Assembly (NCBI GenBank): GCA_002317595.1 | Contig: DCHL01000095.1 | Location: 1 to 27,727, forward strand | Direction: 5' to 3' | Length of the DNA stretch: 27,727 nucleotides | From: Lachnospiraceae bacterium UBA1753 | Lineage (GTDB): Bacteria > Bacillota > Clostridia > Lachnospirales > Lachnospiraceae | In this document: piece by piece, positions 1-8,485 of the stretch | Numbering within the stretch: position 1 is the first letter of the stretch | Layout of the letters: each line of letters begins with the position of its first letter | Translations under genes and position numbers: made by a program | The notes under the pieces: generated by a model | The model's input: the letters and a program-made list of their open reading frames with translations, nothing else | Told to the model about the DNA's origin: nothing | Database searches by the model: none

Positions 1-3000
1 AAAAGAATATTGGCAGTTACTTTGTCGCTGGCTATGACTATGTCAGGAAGCTGTGTTGTAAAAGCAGACTCGAACATTTCGGAATTATTTGATGAAGAGG
101 TTAGTGAAGATATCACAGCTTTAGAAGCAAATGAAGACGTCTTAGCTTTAGAAGCAAATGAAGAAGCTTCAGATTTAGAAGTTAATGAAGAAACCTCAGT
201 TTTAGAAGTTAATGAAGAAACCTCAGTTTTAGAAGAAAATGAAGATATCATAGCTTTAGAAGCTAATGAGGAGACTTCTGGTGCAAATGAGAATCCTTCG
301 GGCTTGTCTGATGAAGATGAGGAAGCCAGAAATAACGATATGAATCCTGGCCTGTATGGAACGCCCAAAATAAAGACTTATTTGAATGCGGAATATGAGG
401 GATGGGAATCGGAGACGGAAACCTACGAAAGAGTTGAGATAATAAAAAGTGAGTCTAATTCTGAAATTACAGAAAACATGGTGAACTTTGACCTCCTCGG
501 CACGTTGAAAACAACAACGCTTGTAATTGATGGTGTGGATGAAATAAGGAAAATTTGTTTTCCCCAAAATATGAAGAATCTGATTATTAAGAATACTACG
601 CTTAATTTACGTGATGATTGTGGTTTTTTTAATAATTATGGCGGATTTAAGAATGCTAATCTTGAAACTCTTATCCTTGAAAATGTTACTATCGGAAACA
701 GGTTTGAATATGATTTTTCAGGAAGTGAGGATATATATAGTAGGTGGAGCTACCTAAAAAACAACCGGATTGACATTTCTAGTTGTAAGGATCTTAAGGA
801 ACTTAAGCTGGATGTGAACTTTTTAAGTGATCAGTCGGTTTTAGTTTTTGATGCCGGTAGCGAGTATACATTTGATGGGCTTAAAGCGAGTAAAAAATGC
901 ACAATCAATAACAATTCATCCATTGGACGTGTATTTGTTGTATCTAAGAATCCGGATTCATTCTTCTGCAAAAATGGATATAGTACAGCTGATGCTGTAG
1001 AATTTGAAGATCAGTATTTCGAAAAATTCCTTTTCAATCAAGGGATTGATACGAATAATGATGGAGTACTTACACAGGGAGAACTTGAAAATGTAAAAGA
1101 TCTTACCTGCAATATTAATACCATTGGATCGGTACTTATTGATATAATACAATCCTATAAGGATATAGAGACGCTTACGAATCTTGAAAATATTACAATT
1201 GAACTTGGAAGAAACAGAAACGCTGCGCGTATCAATGAAATTGCATTTCCTGATAGTGGCCATTTAAAAAATATCACTATTATGAATACTCACACCACGA
1301 TTAGTAGTATGACTGTGCCAAGTGTAGAGAATTTTACTTATACGAATAATTATGGAATCGAGATTAATCAATCGGTTACCAAACCTGAACTGGTAATAAA
1401 TGATACTTTAGGTAAGCTTACTACACTTAATATAAGTTATAGCGATGTTACCGGTGTTGCGATTACGAATAACGCGAATAAGAGAAATTTAAGCATTCGT
1501 GCAAGCCACTGTGAAGATCTGGGTAAAATGGAATTTTTGGGAAATGGTTATACTCTGTTTGGTGATGTTGATATTGATTACTGCTATGGGCTTCAGGGTA
1601 TTGGAACAAAAACTACTACAGACGGAGTGACGAAGTGGCAGGTTGATGGTGCCTTTGATGGAAATGTGACTTATATTAATGCAGATTACTGTAAGAGGCT
1701 TTGTGGCGATGAATTAATTATTAATTACGACTTTGCAGAAGGCAGGACTCTGAATATTAATGCTTACGAGCTGGGTGCTTCAAATGAAAAGAATAAGCTG
1801 ACTATTCTCGGCAGAACAGCCGGAAATGTAAAATTCTTCTGTGGAGAATCAGATTCCTGGATTAAGGCTCAATTTAATGGTCAGGATGGATTTACGGTAA
1901 AAACAGAATCATCAACACCCAATATTCTTGAGTTCCCTTTTGGTAACCATATTAGGGATAATGCAGGTAGTGGAAGTAATACGCCCGAGCAGTGGGTTGA
2001 CCGCTACGATATTGTGCTTCGTTCGGGATCTTATGGACCGCATATGGATACCGCTAAACAGGATACTATTAATAATTTTGTTCAGAATATTAAGTTCTAT
2101 GTATCAGAAGGCGGAAGTAGAAGGAGAATTACCAATATCGGCCCCGATTTGGGTATTACTAATAATGGGAAGAATCAAACTATTACACTTACGTTAAATG
2201 GTGAAAAGGGGACAGTTCAACCAGAAATCAGATATACTGGTGATGGCAAGATTTATACCATGTATTTTGTTGGAAATGATAATATTGAGTTTGATTCGAC
2301 TGGCACACTCCGAGCTAAAAAACCAGGAAATGTAAACGTTAAAGCATATCTGGGTAAGGAGGTTGTTGACGATAATTACATTGGTGAAGTCAATATTTGC
2401 GTCAGGAATCTTGCTAAGGATATTGAACTTACTAATAATAATCCGGCCACAGGGGAAGGAACAAATGCAAGTAATCCGATTTATGTAGCAAGGGATGAAG
2501 GAAAGCTGACCTTCTCAGCAACATTTAAATATGATGGTGACAACATTCCGCGTGGCTATGATGATGTATACTGGGTCTTTGGAGAACCAAAGGATGGCGG
2601 ATATAGTGATATGGCGGCCCAATTTGCAACTGAAGCAGGTATTACTTTTGATAAGGATAATGACAACGTGTGGAAGGGCAGTCTTACTCAGATTGATGAG
2701 AATACATGGAGAGGTCCGACGAATACCAGAAACTATACATTTAGTAAAAATGGTAAATTTATGTTTGGAGCTATAATTCCATGCAATAAGACTGAAAATG
2801 CTTCAACTGGAACTATTATGAGGAAGGACCGATATATTGAGGTTGTTGACCCTGCGACAGTAACAGTTACTAACAATACTATAACTGCGGGTCTTTCTGA
2901 TGACGAAGTGGCAACAATTACGATAACTGACAGCAAGAGCGACTATGTCTCAATTAAAAATCCAGACAAATATGCGGACTATTTGACAGTGACAAAGGAT

Positions 3001-3999
3001 GAGAGTGTTAATTCGAAGGATACTTCGGTTTGGAAACTTGGATTTAATGATTCGGTTCCTGACAATACCGCATTAAGAAAGTTTGTTGCAAATAATGACA
3101 CAGTTGATTTGGTTATTACAGCGAATTCTGTAGTGACAGAGGAGACAATTAATTTAAGAGCTGCTTTTAATAATTCACTTCACTATGATGCTAATGGTGG
3201 GCAGGGGGCGCCTGAAGATGTAAGTAAAAATGTAGTATATCCGAATACAAAGTATACACATTCTGTATCAGATGTAGTTCCAGTAAGAGATGGATACACC
3301 TTTGCAGGCTGGTATACGGAAAAAACAGGCGGGGATAAGGTTGGTACAACAATTACTGTTGGAGAGGATAGTAAGGCAGATGACCAGGCTGTAACACTAT
3401 ATGCGCAGTGGATTCCTATTGATTATACTGTGAGATATACAATTGCAGAGGGTGTTACAATAACCGTTCTTCCTAAGGATACGGATGGAAATTCTCTTGA
3501 AGTATTGATGGATGATGAGAAATTAATTACTGTGACAGCCAAAAAGGTCATATTTGCTAAAGCGAAGAATATGCCTGTAGTAGAAGGGTATACCTTTAAG
3601 GGATGGTACAAAGAAGGAAGTAAAAAGAAGCTATCTTATGTGCCGGCAAAACGATTTAGCACTTTGGCAAATGCACAGATAAATGCTGTATACACAGAGA
3701 ATTCATATTCAGTTTCTTATAAAATGATAAAGCCTAAGGGGTCAAGGGTTGTAGGAAAAGTAAAAAAGCAGCCGAAGGTTAAATATACAGAAGTATTTAA
3801 AATTTCAGATAGTCAGGTGACAGCGACCATCAAGGCAAATCCAAGGAAGAAATTGGAGGAAAAGGTCTATACCCTTGCAGGATGGACTACTCAAAGGAAC
3901 GGAACAGAGGTTGAGTACAATTTGGGTCAGCAGGTTTCAAGGCTTGCAGGAGTCAATAAAAAGAATAATAAAATAGTTTTGTATCCGGTATGGAAATAG
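1..3999 (+). CDS. Secreted repeat-rich surface protein with C-terminal InlB-type repeats (5' partial)
   Basis: The reading frame is open from base 1 (KRILAVTL...), so the true start is very likely just upstream and the N-terminus is cut by the window edge. The first residues form a signal peptide: a basic residue pair, a hydrophobic stretch and a VKA/DS-like cleavage site near base 66. An acidic region with six 9-residue repeats follows (121-282). Bases ~480-1900 hold leucine/isoleucine-rich repeat-like segments (for example LETLILENV, LKELKLDV). An EF-hand-like loop, DTNNDGVLTQGE, begins at 1048. A bacterial Ig-like stretch lies near 2200-2420. Three InlB/Listeria-Bacteroides-type repeats end the protein, marked by FAGWYTE, FKGWYKE and LAGWTTQ. 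There is no LPXTG anchor, so it is secreted or non-covalently attached. It is more A+T-rich than its neighbours: the line at 1261 has 19 G/C in 60, against 32 at 24721. The domain type is well supported. The ligand is unknown. Confidence 0.85.
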   Translation, partial: KRILAVTLSLAMTMSGSCVVKADSNISELFDEEVSEDITALEANEDVLALEANEEASDLEVNEETSVLEVNEETSVLEENEDIIALEANEETSGANENPSGLSDEDEEARNNDMNPGLYGTPKIKTYLNAEYEGWESETETYERVEIIKSESNSEITENMVNFDLLGTLKTTTLVIDGVDEIRKICFPQNMKNLIIKNTTLNLRDDCGFFNNYGGFKNANLETLILENVTIGNRFEYDFSGSEDIYSRWSYLKNNRIDISSCKDLKELKLDVNFLSDQSVLVFDAGSEYTFDGLKASKKCTINNNSSIGRVFVVSKNPDSFFCKNGYSTADAVEFEDQYFEKFLFNQGIDTNNDGVLTQGELENVKDLTCNINTIGSVLIDIIQSYKDIETLTNLENITIELGRNRNAARINEIAFPDSGHLKNITIMNTHTTISSMTVPSVENFTYTNNYGIEINQSVTKPELVINDTLGKLTTLNISYSDVTGVAITNNANKRNLSIRASHCEDLGKMEFLGNGYTLFGDVDIDYCYGLQGIGTKTTTDGVTKWQVDGAFDGNVTYINADYCKRLCGDELIINYDFAEGRTLNINAYELGASNEKNKLTILGRTAGNVKFFCGESDSWIKAQFNGQDGFTVKTESSTPNILEFPFGNHIRDNAGSGSNTPEQWVDRYDIVLRSGSYGPHMDTAKQDTINNFVQNIKFYVSEGGSRRRITNIGPDLGITNNGKNQTITLTLNGEKGTVQPEIRYTGDGKIYTMYFVGNDNIEFDSTGTLRAKKPGNVNVKAYLGKEVVDDNYIGEVNICVRNLAKDIELTNNNPATGEGTNASNPIYVARDEGKLTFSATFKYDGDNIPRGYDDVYWVFGEPKDGGYSDMAAQFATEAGITFDKDNDNVWKGSLTQIDENTWRGPTNTRNYTFSKNGKFMFGAIIPCNKTENASTGTIMRKDRYIEVVDPATVTVTNNTITAGLSDDEVATITITDSKSDYVSIKNPDKYADYLTVTKDESVNSKDTSVWKLGFNDSVPDNTALRKFVANNDTVDLVITANSVVTEETINLRAAFNNSLHYDANGGQGAPEDVSKNVVYPNTKYTHSVSDVVPVRDGYTFAGWYTEKTGGDKVGTTITVGEDSKADDQAVTLYAQWIPIDYTVRYTIAEGVTITVLPKDTDGNSLEVLMDDEKLITVTAKKVIFAKAKNMPVVEGYTFKGWYKEGSKKKLSYVPAKRFSTLANAQINAVYTENSYSVSYKMIKPKGSRVVGKVKKQPKVKYTEVFKISDSQVTATIKANPRKKLEEKVYTLAGWTTQRNGTEVEYNLGQQVSRLAGVNKKNNKIVLYPVWK
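121..282 (+). repeat. Six tandem 27-bp repeats encoding LE(A/V)NEE-type nonapeptides
   Basis: Six in-frame units start at 121, 148, 175, 202, 229 and 256 and encode variants of LEANEETSG. Units 175-201 and 202-228 are identical at the nucleotide level, which points to recent expansion. The acidic, proline-poor repeat sits directly after the signal peptide and probably forms an extended or helical stalk. Copy number may vary between strains. Confidence 0.95.
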
Positions 4000-4009
4000 G
4001 GAAAAATTT

Positions 4010-5428
4010 ATGCTTGATAATAAAACAAAATGGAGTTACTGCGTTGGTGCAACGGGAAGAGACATGGCATACACGCTTGTGAGTATGTTTCTTCTTACTT
4101 ACATACAGTATACGATGCAGCTGACTGTGGCACAGTATGCAACAATATCTGTTATTGTTGTGCTGTGCTTAATCTGGGATGGTTTCAATGACCCCATGAT
4201 GGGAATCATTATTGAGAATGCGCATCTGAAATCAGGTAAGTTCAAGCCCTGGATTCTTATGGGAGTCATTCTGAATGCAATTGATATTATCTGCATTTTT
4301 ACGCTAAGACCGAGGGGTTGGGCTTTTGTAGTTTTCTTTGGTATAGCCTATCTGCTGTGGGGAATGACCTTCACTATGAATGATATCGCATACTGGGGTC
4401 TGCTGCCGGCACTTTCTTCTGACCCAAAAGAGAGAAATATGCTCATCACTATACAGGGTGTGTTTATCTGTGTGGGGCAGTTCACGGTTGCGGGCCTGAT
4501 TCCTAACCTGGTTGCAGGAAATGCAGTGAACGCATATAGAAATTCGGCGATAGTCATAGCTCTGCTTTTCCTGGCTTTTCAGCTGCTGACATATTTTGGA
4601 GTGACCGAGCGTGTGAGGGACAATGATACCTCCTCGCTGTCGTTTAAGGACATGATAAAAATAATAGCGAGAAATGATCAGCTGATTGTTGCAGGAGTAT
4701 CACTTCTTCTGTTCACTGTAGGAAACGGCCTCCTGATAATGATCGGAATGAATTTCTTTTATTTTGAGTTCGGATATTCTGTGGGTGGTAATCTCATTTT
4801 TCTGTTCACAGTGATGTACGGACTGGGGACACTCCTGTCCCAGGCATCCTTTGCGGCCCTCGCATCGAAACTGTCGCGAACACAGATTCTGTCTGTAGCG
4901 CTGGGATTGATAATTGCCGGATATGCCATGTTCATGATGGTGGGGTACATTCTTCCCAAGAATGTAATTCTGCTGAATGTAATTGGTTTCGTAATATTTT
5001 TTGCCCAGGGGTCCTTCAATATGGTAATGATTGTCATGATCAACAATACCATTGAATATGATGAGGCAAGGACTGGTGAGCGTCATGACAGCACGATATC
5101 TGCAGTCAGGTCCTTTGCTGTCAAGCTGGCAAGTGCGATTGACCAGGGAGTGGTTGCACTTATCCTGATTATCAGTGGAATCTATACGATTAGTCAGAAT
5201 ATCTCGAATCTTGAGATTGAAGCAGGTAAGGGCGAGATTGCAAGGGACCAGGTTCTGACTAAGGCAGAGGAGTTCATTGCGCTTGCCAGTTCAGGACAGA
5301 AGCTCATCCTTCGTCTTGGAATCGTGCTGGTTCCGATTGGAGTGATTACCATCGCCTATGTCCTCATTAGGAAAAAATATAAAATTGATGAGGCAATGTA
5401 TGACGAGCTCATCAAGAAGGAGCAATAG
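4010..5428 (+). CDS. GPH (MelB-like) sugar:cation symporter
   Basis: This 472-residue polytopic inner-membrane protein has about 12 hydrophobic segments and belongs to the glycoside-pentoside-hexuronide:cation symporter family of the major facilitator superfamily. Family marks are GRDMAYTL at residues 16-23 and WDGFNDPMMG at 56-65, which matches the conserved aspartate-containing region of MelB relatives. A central cytoplasmic stretch follows segment six, and the C-terminus is charged (KYKIDEAMYDEL). It starts 10 bases after the surface-protein stop with only a weak purine-rich site (AGGGA) ahead, and no terminator is visible between the two, so co-transcription is possible. The substrate cannot be read from the sequence. 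The GH31 and GH36 glycosidases downstream make an oligosaccharide or glycoside plausible (inference). Confidence 0.88.
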   Translation: MLDNKTKWSYCVGATGRDMAYTLVSMFLLTYIQYTMQLTVAQYATISVIVVLCLIWDGFNDPMMGIIIENAHLKSGKFKPWILMGVILNAIDIICIFTLRPRGWAFVVFFGIAYLLWGMTFTMNDIAYWGLLPALSSDPKERNMLITIQGVFICVGQFTVAGLIPNLVAGNAVNAYRNSAIVIALLFLAFQLLTYFGVTERVRDNDTSSLSFKDMIKIIARNDQLIVAGVSLLLFTVGNGLLIMIGMNFFYFEFGYSVGGNLIFLFTVMYGLGTLLSQASFAALASKLSRTQILSVALGLIIAGYAMFMMVGYILPKNVILLNVIGFVIFFAQGSFNMVMIVMINNTIEYDEARTGERHDSTISAVRSFAVKLASAIDQGVVALILIISGIYTISQNISNLEIEAGKGEIARDQVLTKAEEFIALASSGQKLILRLGIVLVPIGVITIAYVLIRKKYKIDEAMYDELIKKEQ

Positions 5429-5468
5429 ATACGAGACATAATAAAACATATTTTTTGAAATAATTTAT

Positions 5469-5495
5469 TATATATGACACGCCTTGTCATATATA
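5469..5495. promoter_or_regulatory. Perfect 11-bp inverted repeat, likely operator for the WYL regulator
   Basis: TATATATGACA (5469-5479) and TGTCATATATA (5485-5495) are perfect reverse complements around the 5-base centre CGCCT. The element lies 48 bases upstream of the GyrI-like start, in the only gap before the GyrI-WYL pair. Its length and symmetry fit a dimeric repressor site overlapping the promoter. That the WYL protein at 5989 binds it is inference. I could not assign convincing -35 and -10 hexamers. Confidence 0.65.
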
Positions 5496-5504
5496 TGGTG
5501 ATAT

Positions 5505-5533
5505 CCTCCATTCATAAACAAAATGAATGGAGG
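5505..5533 (+). promoter_or_regulatory. Leader hairpin containing the Shine-Dalgarno; alternatively an attenuator or terminator
   Basis: CCTCCATTCAT (5505-5515) pairs perfectly with ATGAATGGAGG (5523-5533) across a 7-base AAACAAA loop, and TTTTATTTT follows. The 3' arm contains GGAGG (5529-5533), the ribosome binding site of the gene starting at 5543. A folded transcript would therefore hide the ribosome binding site. The stem plus T-rich tail could also end transcription from the symporter or act as an attenuator. Confidence 0.7.
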
Positions 5534-5542
5534 TTTTATTTT

Positions 5543-5974
5543 ATGAAGTACGAAGTAGTTAATCTTGAGGAAAAGATTATAGTAGGTTTTGCGGCAGAGA
5601 CCAGCAACGAGGATCCGCAGATGGGAGCCATCATTGGTGGATTGTGGCAGAAGCTTTATTCCCCCGAGAATGCTGGCAAGATCACAGACAGAGCTAATGA
5701 GTTTGCAATCGGACTGTATTCAGATTACACTGAAAGAGGATATCAGGTTACAGCTGGCTTTGAGGTAAAGAAGGCTGAGGACATTGAAGGGATGACAGTC
5801 AAGACTATTCCCGCAGGAAAGTACGCCAAGTTCAGTGTGCATGGGGATATGGTGAAGGCAGTGGCCGATTCCTGGAAGGAAATCTGGGCAACACCGCTTG
5901 AGAGGACTTACACAGGAGACTTTGAGGAGTACACTTCAATGGAGGATATCGATATTTACATTGCAATCAAATAA
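5543..5974 (+). CDS. GyrI-like / AraC effector-binding-domain protein
   Basis: This stand-alone small-molecule-binding domain of 143 residues belongs to the GyrI-like/AraC_E_bind fold and has no DNA-binding part. Typical features are the opening strand MKYEVVNLEEKIIVGF, the helix containing GGLWQKLYSP, and the later strand-helix part TIPAGKYAKFSVHG followed by WKEIWATPL. The start at 5543 is chosen because GGAGG lies 9 bases upstream. An upstream in-frame ATG at 5474 falls inside the inverted repeat and would add 23 residues with no family resemblance. The WYL regulator follows after 14 bases. Pairing of a GyrI-like protein with a WYL regulator resembles B. subtilis yobU-yobV (recalled). The likely role is sensing or sequestering a hydrophobic small molecule. 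The ligand is unknown. Confidence 0.85.
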   Translation: MKYEVVNLEEKIIVGFAAETSNEDPQMGAIIGGLWQKLYSPENAGKITDRANEFAIGLYSDYTERGYQVTAGFEVKKAEDIEGMTVKTIPAGKYAKFSVHGDMVKAVADSWKEIWATPLERTYTGDFEEYTSMEDIDIYIAIK

Positions 5975-5988
5975 TTGAAAGGTGCGCT

Positions 5989-6882
5989 ATGGTTAGTAGA
6001 CTATTTCAAATCGTATACCTCTTGATGGAGAATGACAGGATGTCGGCCAAGGATCTTTCCGAAAGGCTGGAGGTGTCTGTCCGTACCATCAACAGGGATA
6101 TGGAAAAGTTATCTGAAGCACGAATACCGATTTATTCATCAAGGGGCAGGGAAGGCGGATTTTCTCTGCTCCCTGATTTCGTTCTAAACAAAAAGGTTCT
6201 GTCTGAGGAAGAGAAGAGCGGAATATTGTCGTCAATGAGACTGATGGGAACTGTGGCATATGATGATGAGAAAGAAGCCCTGCAGCGCCTTGAGGAATTC
6301 TTTGGAAAGGCATCGCAGGACTGGATTGAGATTGACCTCGATAACTGGGGAGAGGGATATTTCGACAGGGAACGCTTCATGCTGATTAAGGAAGCAGTTT
6401 TATCGAGAAAAAAATTGGAGTTTGACTATTCAAAAAGGGATGACGTCTCACATCGCAAGGTATGTCCCTATAAGCTTGTGTTCAGGGCCCAGGCCTGGTA
6501 TATATACGGATTCTGTGAGGAAAGACAGGATTTCAGGTATTTTAAGTTTCACAGGATTCGAAACCTAAAAGTGATAGATGAGCGCTTTGAGATGCTTAAG
6601 GTACCTCGGCAGGAGGTACATTACGTTGAACCCCAGGAACCATCCTTTGTGGCGAGGGTTGCGATTGACAAGAGCATGGCGTACAGGGCATTTGATGAAC
6701 TAAATCCAGAGGGTGTAATTGAGGAGAAGGACCGCTTCGTTTTCACGATTGGTGAAGCGAGAGAGAGCTGGCTGATAAACTATGTGCTGTCCTACGGCGA
6801 CAAGGCAGAAATATTAAGCCCCAAGGAGAGTAGGGACAGGATTGGTGAAATGATACGGAACATGAACTCGATATATTTCTGA
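5989..6882 (+). CDS. WYL-domain transcriptional regulator (YafY/YobV type)
   Basis: This 297-residue regulator has an N-terminal winged helix-turn-helix of the HTH_11 type (residues about 4-60, including MSAKDLSERLEVSVRTINRD). A WYL ligand-sensing domain follows at about 125-205, with its signature aromatic cluster AWYIYGFCEE around Trp170. The C-terminal extension (about 210-297) is typical of the family. The start ATG at 5989 has AAAGG at 5978-5982. It lies 14 bases after the GyrI-like gene and is probably co-transcribed with it. The perfect inverted repeat at 5469-5495 is the obvious candidate operator for autoregulation (inference). The protein is full length with no broken motif. Confidence 0.9.
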   Translation: MVSRLFQIVYLLMENDRMSAKDLSERLEVSVRTINRDMEKLSEARIPIYSSRGREGGFSLLPDFVLNKKVLSEEEKSGILSSMRLMGTVAYDDEKEALQRLEEFFGKASQDWIEIDLDNWGEGYFDRERFMLIKEAVLSRKKLEFDYSKRDDVSHRKVCPYKLVFRAQAWYIYGFCEERQDFRYFKFHRIRNLKVIDERFEMLKVPRQEVHYVEPQEPSFVARVAIDKSMAYRAFDELNPEGVIEEKDRFVFTIGEARESWLINYVLSYGDKAEILSPKESRDRIGEMIRNMNSIYF

Positions 6883-6922
6883 TGGTACAGAAGGCTTAAA
6901 AGCAGGCCGGCGGTTTTTTGTG

Positions 6923-6951
6923 TGGAATAGATGGAGTCAGTTTGGTAATAT
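6923..6951 (+). promoter_or_regulatory. Possible extended -10 promoter for the DUF5058/M20 cluster
   Basis: TGGTAATAT (6943-6951) is an extended -10-like element. The hexamer 17 bases upstream (TGGAAT, 6923-6928) matches the -35 consensus poorly. It lies in the 152-base gap before the cluster starting at 7035. No convincing terminator for the WYL gene was found in this gap. Confidence 0.3.
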
Positions 6952-6977
6952 GGAAAGGTAAAGGGTAATTGATGTGA

Positions 6978-7000
6978 TTCGGCCAGGGATAAGAGCCGAA
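6978..7000. promoter_or_regulatory. Spaced inverted repeat upstream of the DUF5058 gene
   Basis: TTCGGC (6978-6983) and GCCGAA (6995-7000) are inverted with an 11-base spacer. They lie between the possible promoter and the GGAGG at 7021-7025. This could be a small hairpin or an operator; six-base arms are weak evidence. Confidence 0.3.
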
Positions 7001-7034
7001 GATATCAGGAGTTGTATTCAGGAGGTATTTCATA

Positions 7035-7754
7035 ATGAGCGCACTTGAAATCGCTAACAGCTGGCCCATGTGGATTGCATGCGGTGCTGCTGTCGCAGTC
7101 GTTGTCGCACAGGCAGTAATTTTTGCCATAAGTGCATGGAAGGCAGGTCCGAAGGTAGGTCTGTCAAAGGACCAGATGAAGAACGCAATGAAGAGTTCGG
7201 CAATAACATCCATAGGTCCTTCAGTAGTTATCCTGTCGGGAATGTTATCGCTTCTCATCACTGTGGGTGGTCCTATTGCGTGGATGAGACTTTCAATGAT
7301 CGGCTCAGTTATGTTTGAAGCAATAGCAGCAGGTATCGGTACTAATGTTGTAGGTGTTACCCTTGGTACTGATGTGCTGACAAATGAAGCCCTTGGCATG
7401 GCGCTGTGGACTATGGTCCTCTGCTCCATCGGATGGGTTGTTTTCGCGACTTTCTCTGCAAACAGAATGGACAAGATTCAGAACAAGCTCTCAGGTGGTG
7501 ACACAAAGAAACTCATCGCCATCTCAACCGGAGCTGTAATCGGTGTATTTGGCGCTATGTGTGGCCAGCATCTGTCAAAGGTTGTGAATCTTGAGAACAA
7601 GGCACTGACACTTGACAAGGCATCTCTTGCTTGTCTGCTTGGTGCAGTGATCATGTTTGTAATGATTAAGGTATCTGAGAAGTTTCCTGCAATCAAGGAG
7701 TGGAATCTTACTATTTCACTGCTGTTGACACTTGTGATTGTAGCGTTTGTATAA
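7035..7754 (+). CDS. DUF5058-family polytopic membrane protein
   Basis: This 239-residue integral membrane protein has about six or seven hydrophobic segments, near residues 10-33, 60-80, 88-108, 121-143, 161-180, 197-214 and 221-239. The sequence resembles the uncharacterised DUF5058 family of Firmicutes (recalled; no search was run). Conserved-looking parts are the Trp-rich start NSWPMWIACG, the loop KAGPKVGLSKDQMKNAMKSS and the segment TSIGPSVVILSGML. ATG 7035 has GGAGG at 7021-7025. The next membrane gene starts 15 bases after the stop, and two M20 amidohydrolases follow. That context suggests a subunit of an importer for an amide-linked substrate, but no transport activity is established here. 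Confidence 0.7.
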   Translation: MSALEIANSWPMWIACGAAVAVVVAQAVIFAISAWKAGPKVGLSKDQMKNAMKSSAITSIGPSVVILSGMLSLLITVGGPIAWMRLSMIGSVMFEAIAAGIGTNVVGVTLGTDVLTNEALGMALWTMVLCSIGWVVFATFSANRMDKIQNKLSGGDTKKLIAISTGAVIGVFGAMCGQHLSKVVNLENKALTLDKASLACLLGAVIMFVMIKVSEKFPAIKEWNLTISLLLTLVIVAFV

Positions 7755-7769
7755 GGAGGAGCGAGAATA

Positions 7770-8462
7770 ATGGAAAACAAGGAATTTTTTGATAAAGAAT
7801 ATATGCCGAAGATGCATCGTATCGGAAAGCTTACAGGTGCTCTTGGCGTGCTTATTGCATTTGTTCCCGCACTTGTGCTTGCAATATGCTACGGAATTCT
7901 TCCTGCGCCCGCTGCACTTGTGACTGCGTTTGTTGCAGGTGCGAGTTCCTTTGCAGTGCTGTGGTTCGTAGAGCCTATTTCATATTTCTCAGTTCTTGGA
8001 CCAGTGGGAACCTATATGGCATTCCTCTCCGGCAACATCTCCAACATGAGAGTTCCCTGTGCATCGATGGCTCAGGTTTCAGCTGAGGTTGAACCCGGAA
8101 GTGAGAAGGGTTCGGTTATTGCTACACTTGGAATGGCAGTTTCAATCGTAATTAATATTTCGGTGCTTACAGTAGGTGTCATCCTTGGAAGCTCCATCCT
8201 TTCAATGCTCCCTGAGAGCATTACTGGAGCACTCAACTATCTGCTTCCAGCACTCTTCGGTGCCCTGATGATGCAGTTTAGTATGAAGAGTAAGGGCCAT
8301 TCTGCAATCATTCTTGTGTTCGCTATCCTTATCAACGTTGCACTTAAGGCAGGTGTGTTCAGCTGGCTTCCCGGAGCAAACAACTATCTCGGAATCCTTA
8401 CATCGGTATTCCTTTCAATCGTAGTTGCTATTGTGACATACAACAAAGCTAAGGATGCTTAA
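7770..8462 (+). CDS. Uncharacterised polytopic membrane protein, partner of the DUF5058 protein
   Basis: This 230-residue protein has a short charged N-terminus (about 18 residues) and then about six to eight hydrophobic segments. I do not recognise a characterised family. Striking parts are the glycine/proline-rich stretch EPISYFSVLGPVGTYMAFL and the following SGNISNMRVPCASM around residues 67-100, which look like a conserved re-entrant or substrate-site loop. AAGGAGG lies just before the ATG at 7770. The gene starts 15 bases after the DUF5058 stop, and the AbgB-like gene begins 23 bases after its own stop. The two membrane genes are of similar size and adjacent, so a heteromeric membrane complex is plausible (inference). 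Function is unknown. Confidence 0.65.
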   Translation: MENKEFFDKEYMPKMHRIGKLTGALGVLIAFVPALVLAICYGILPAPAALVTAFVAGASSFAVLWFVEPISYFSVLGPVGTYMAFLSGNISNMRVPCASMAQVSAEVEPGSEKGSVIATLGMAVSIVINISVLTVGVILGSSILSMLPESITGALNYLLPALFGALMMQFSMKSKGHSAIILVFAILINVALKAGVFSWLPGANNYLGILTSVFLSIVVAIVTYNKAKDA

Positions 8463-8485
8463 GCAGGCATCATCTGAGGAACGAA

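Noticed and set aside
1..66. Lipoprotein signal (Cys after SGS) in the surface protein
   Set aside because: The residue at -3 is Ser rather than Leu/Val/Ile, and a normal signal-peptidase site (VKA/DS) follows.
5474..5542. N-terminal extension of the GyrI-like protein
   Set aside because: The ATG lies within the inverted repeat and has no ribosome site. The GGAGG at 5529-5533 serves the ATG at 5543.
6890..6920. Terminator after the WYL gene (GCCGGCGG followed by six T)
   Set aside because: GCCGGC is only a self-complementary hexamer with no loop, and no longer stem can be drawn before the T run.
6896..7474. 192-codon open frame on the minus strand
   Set aside because: It is antisense to the DUF5058 gene. 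Its sequence is the shadow of the membrane protein's codons.
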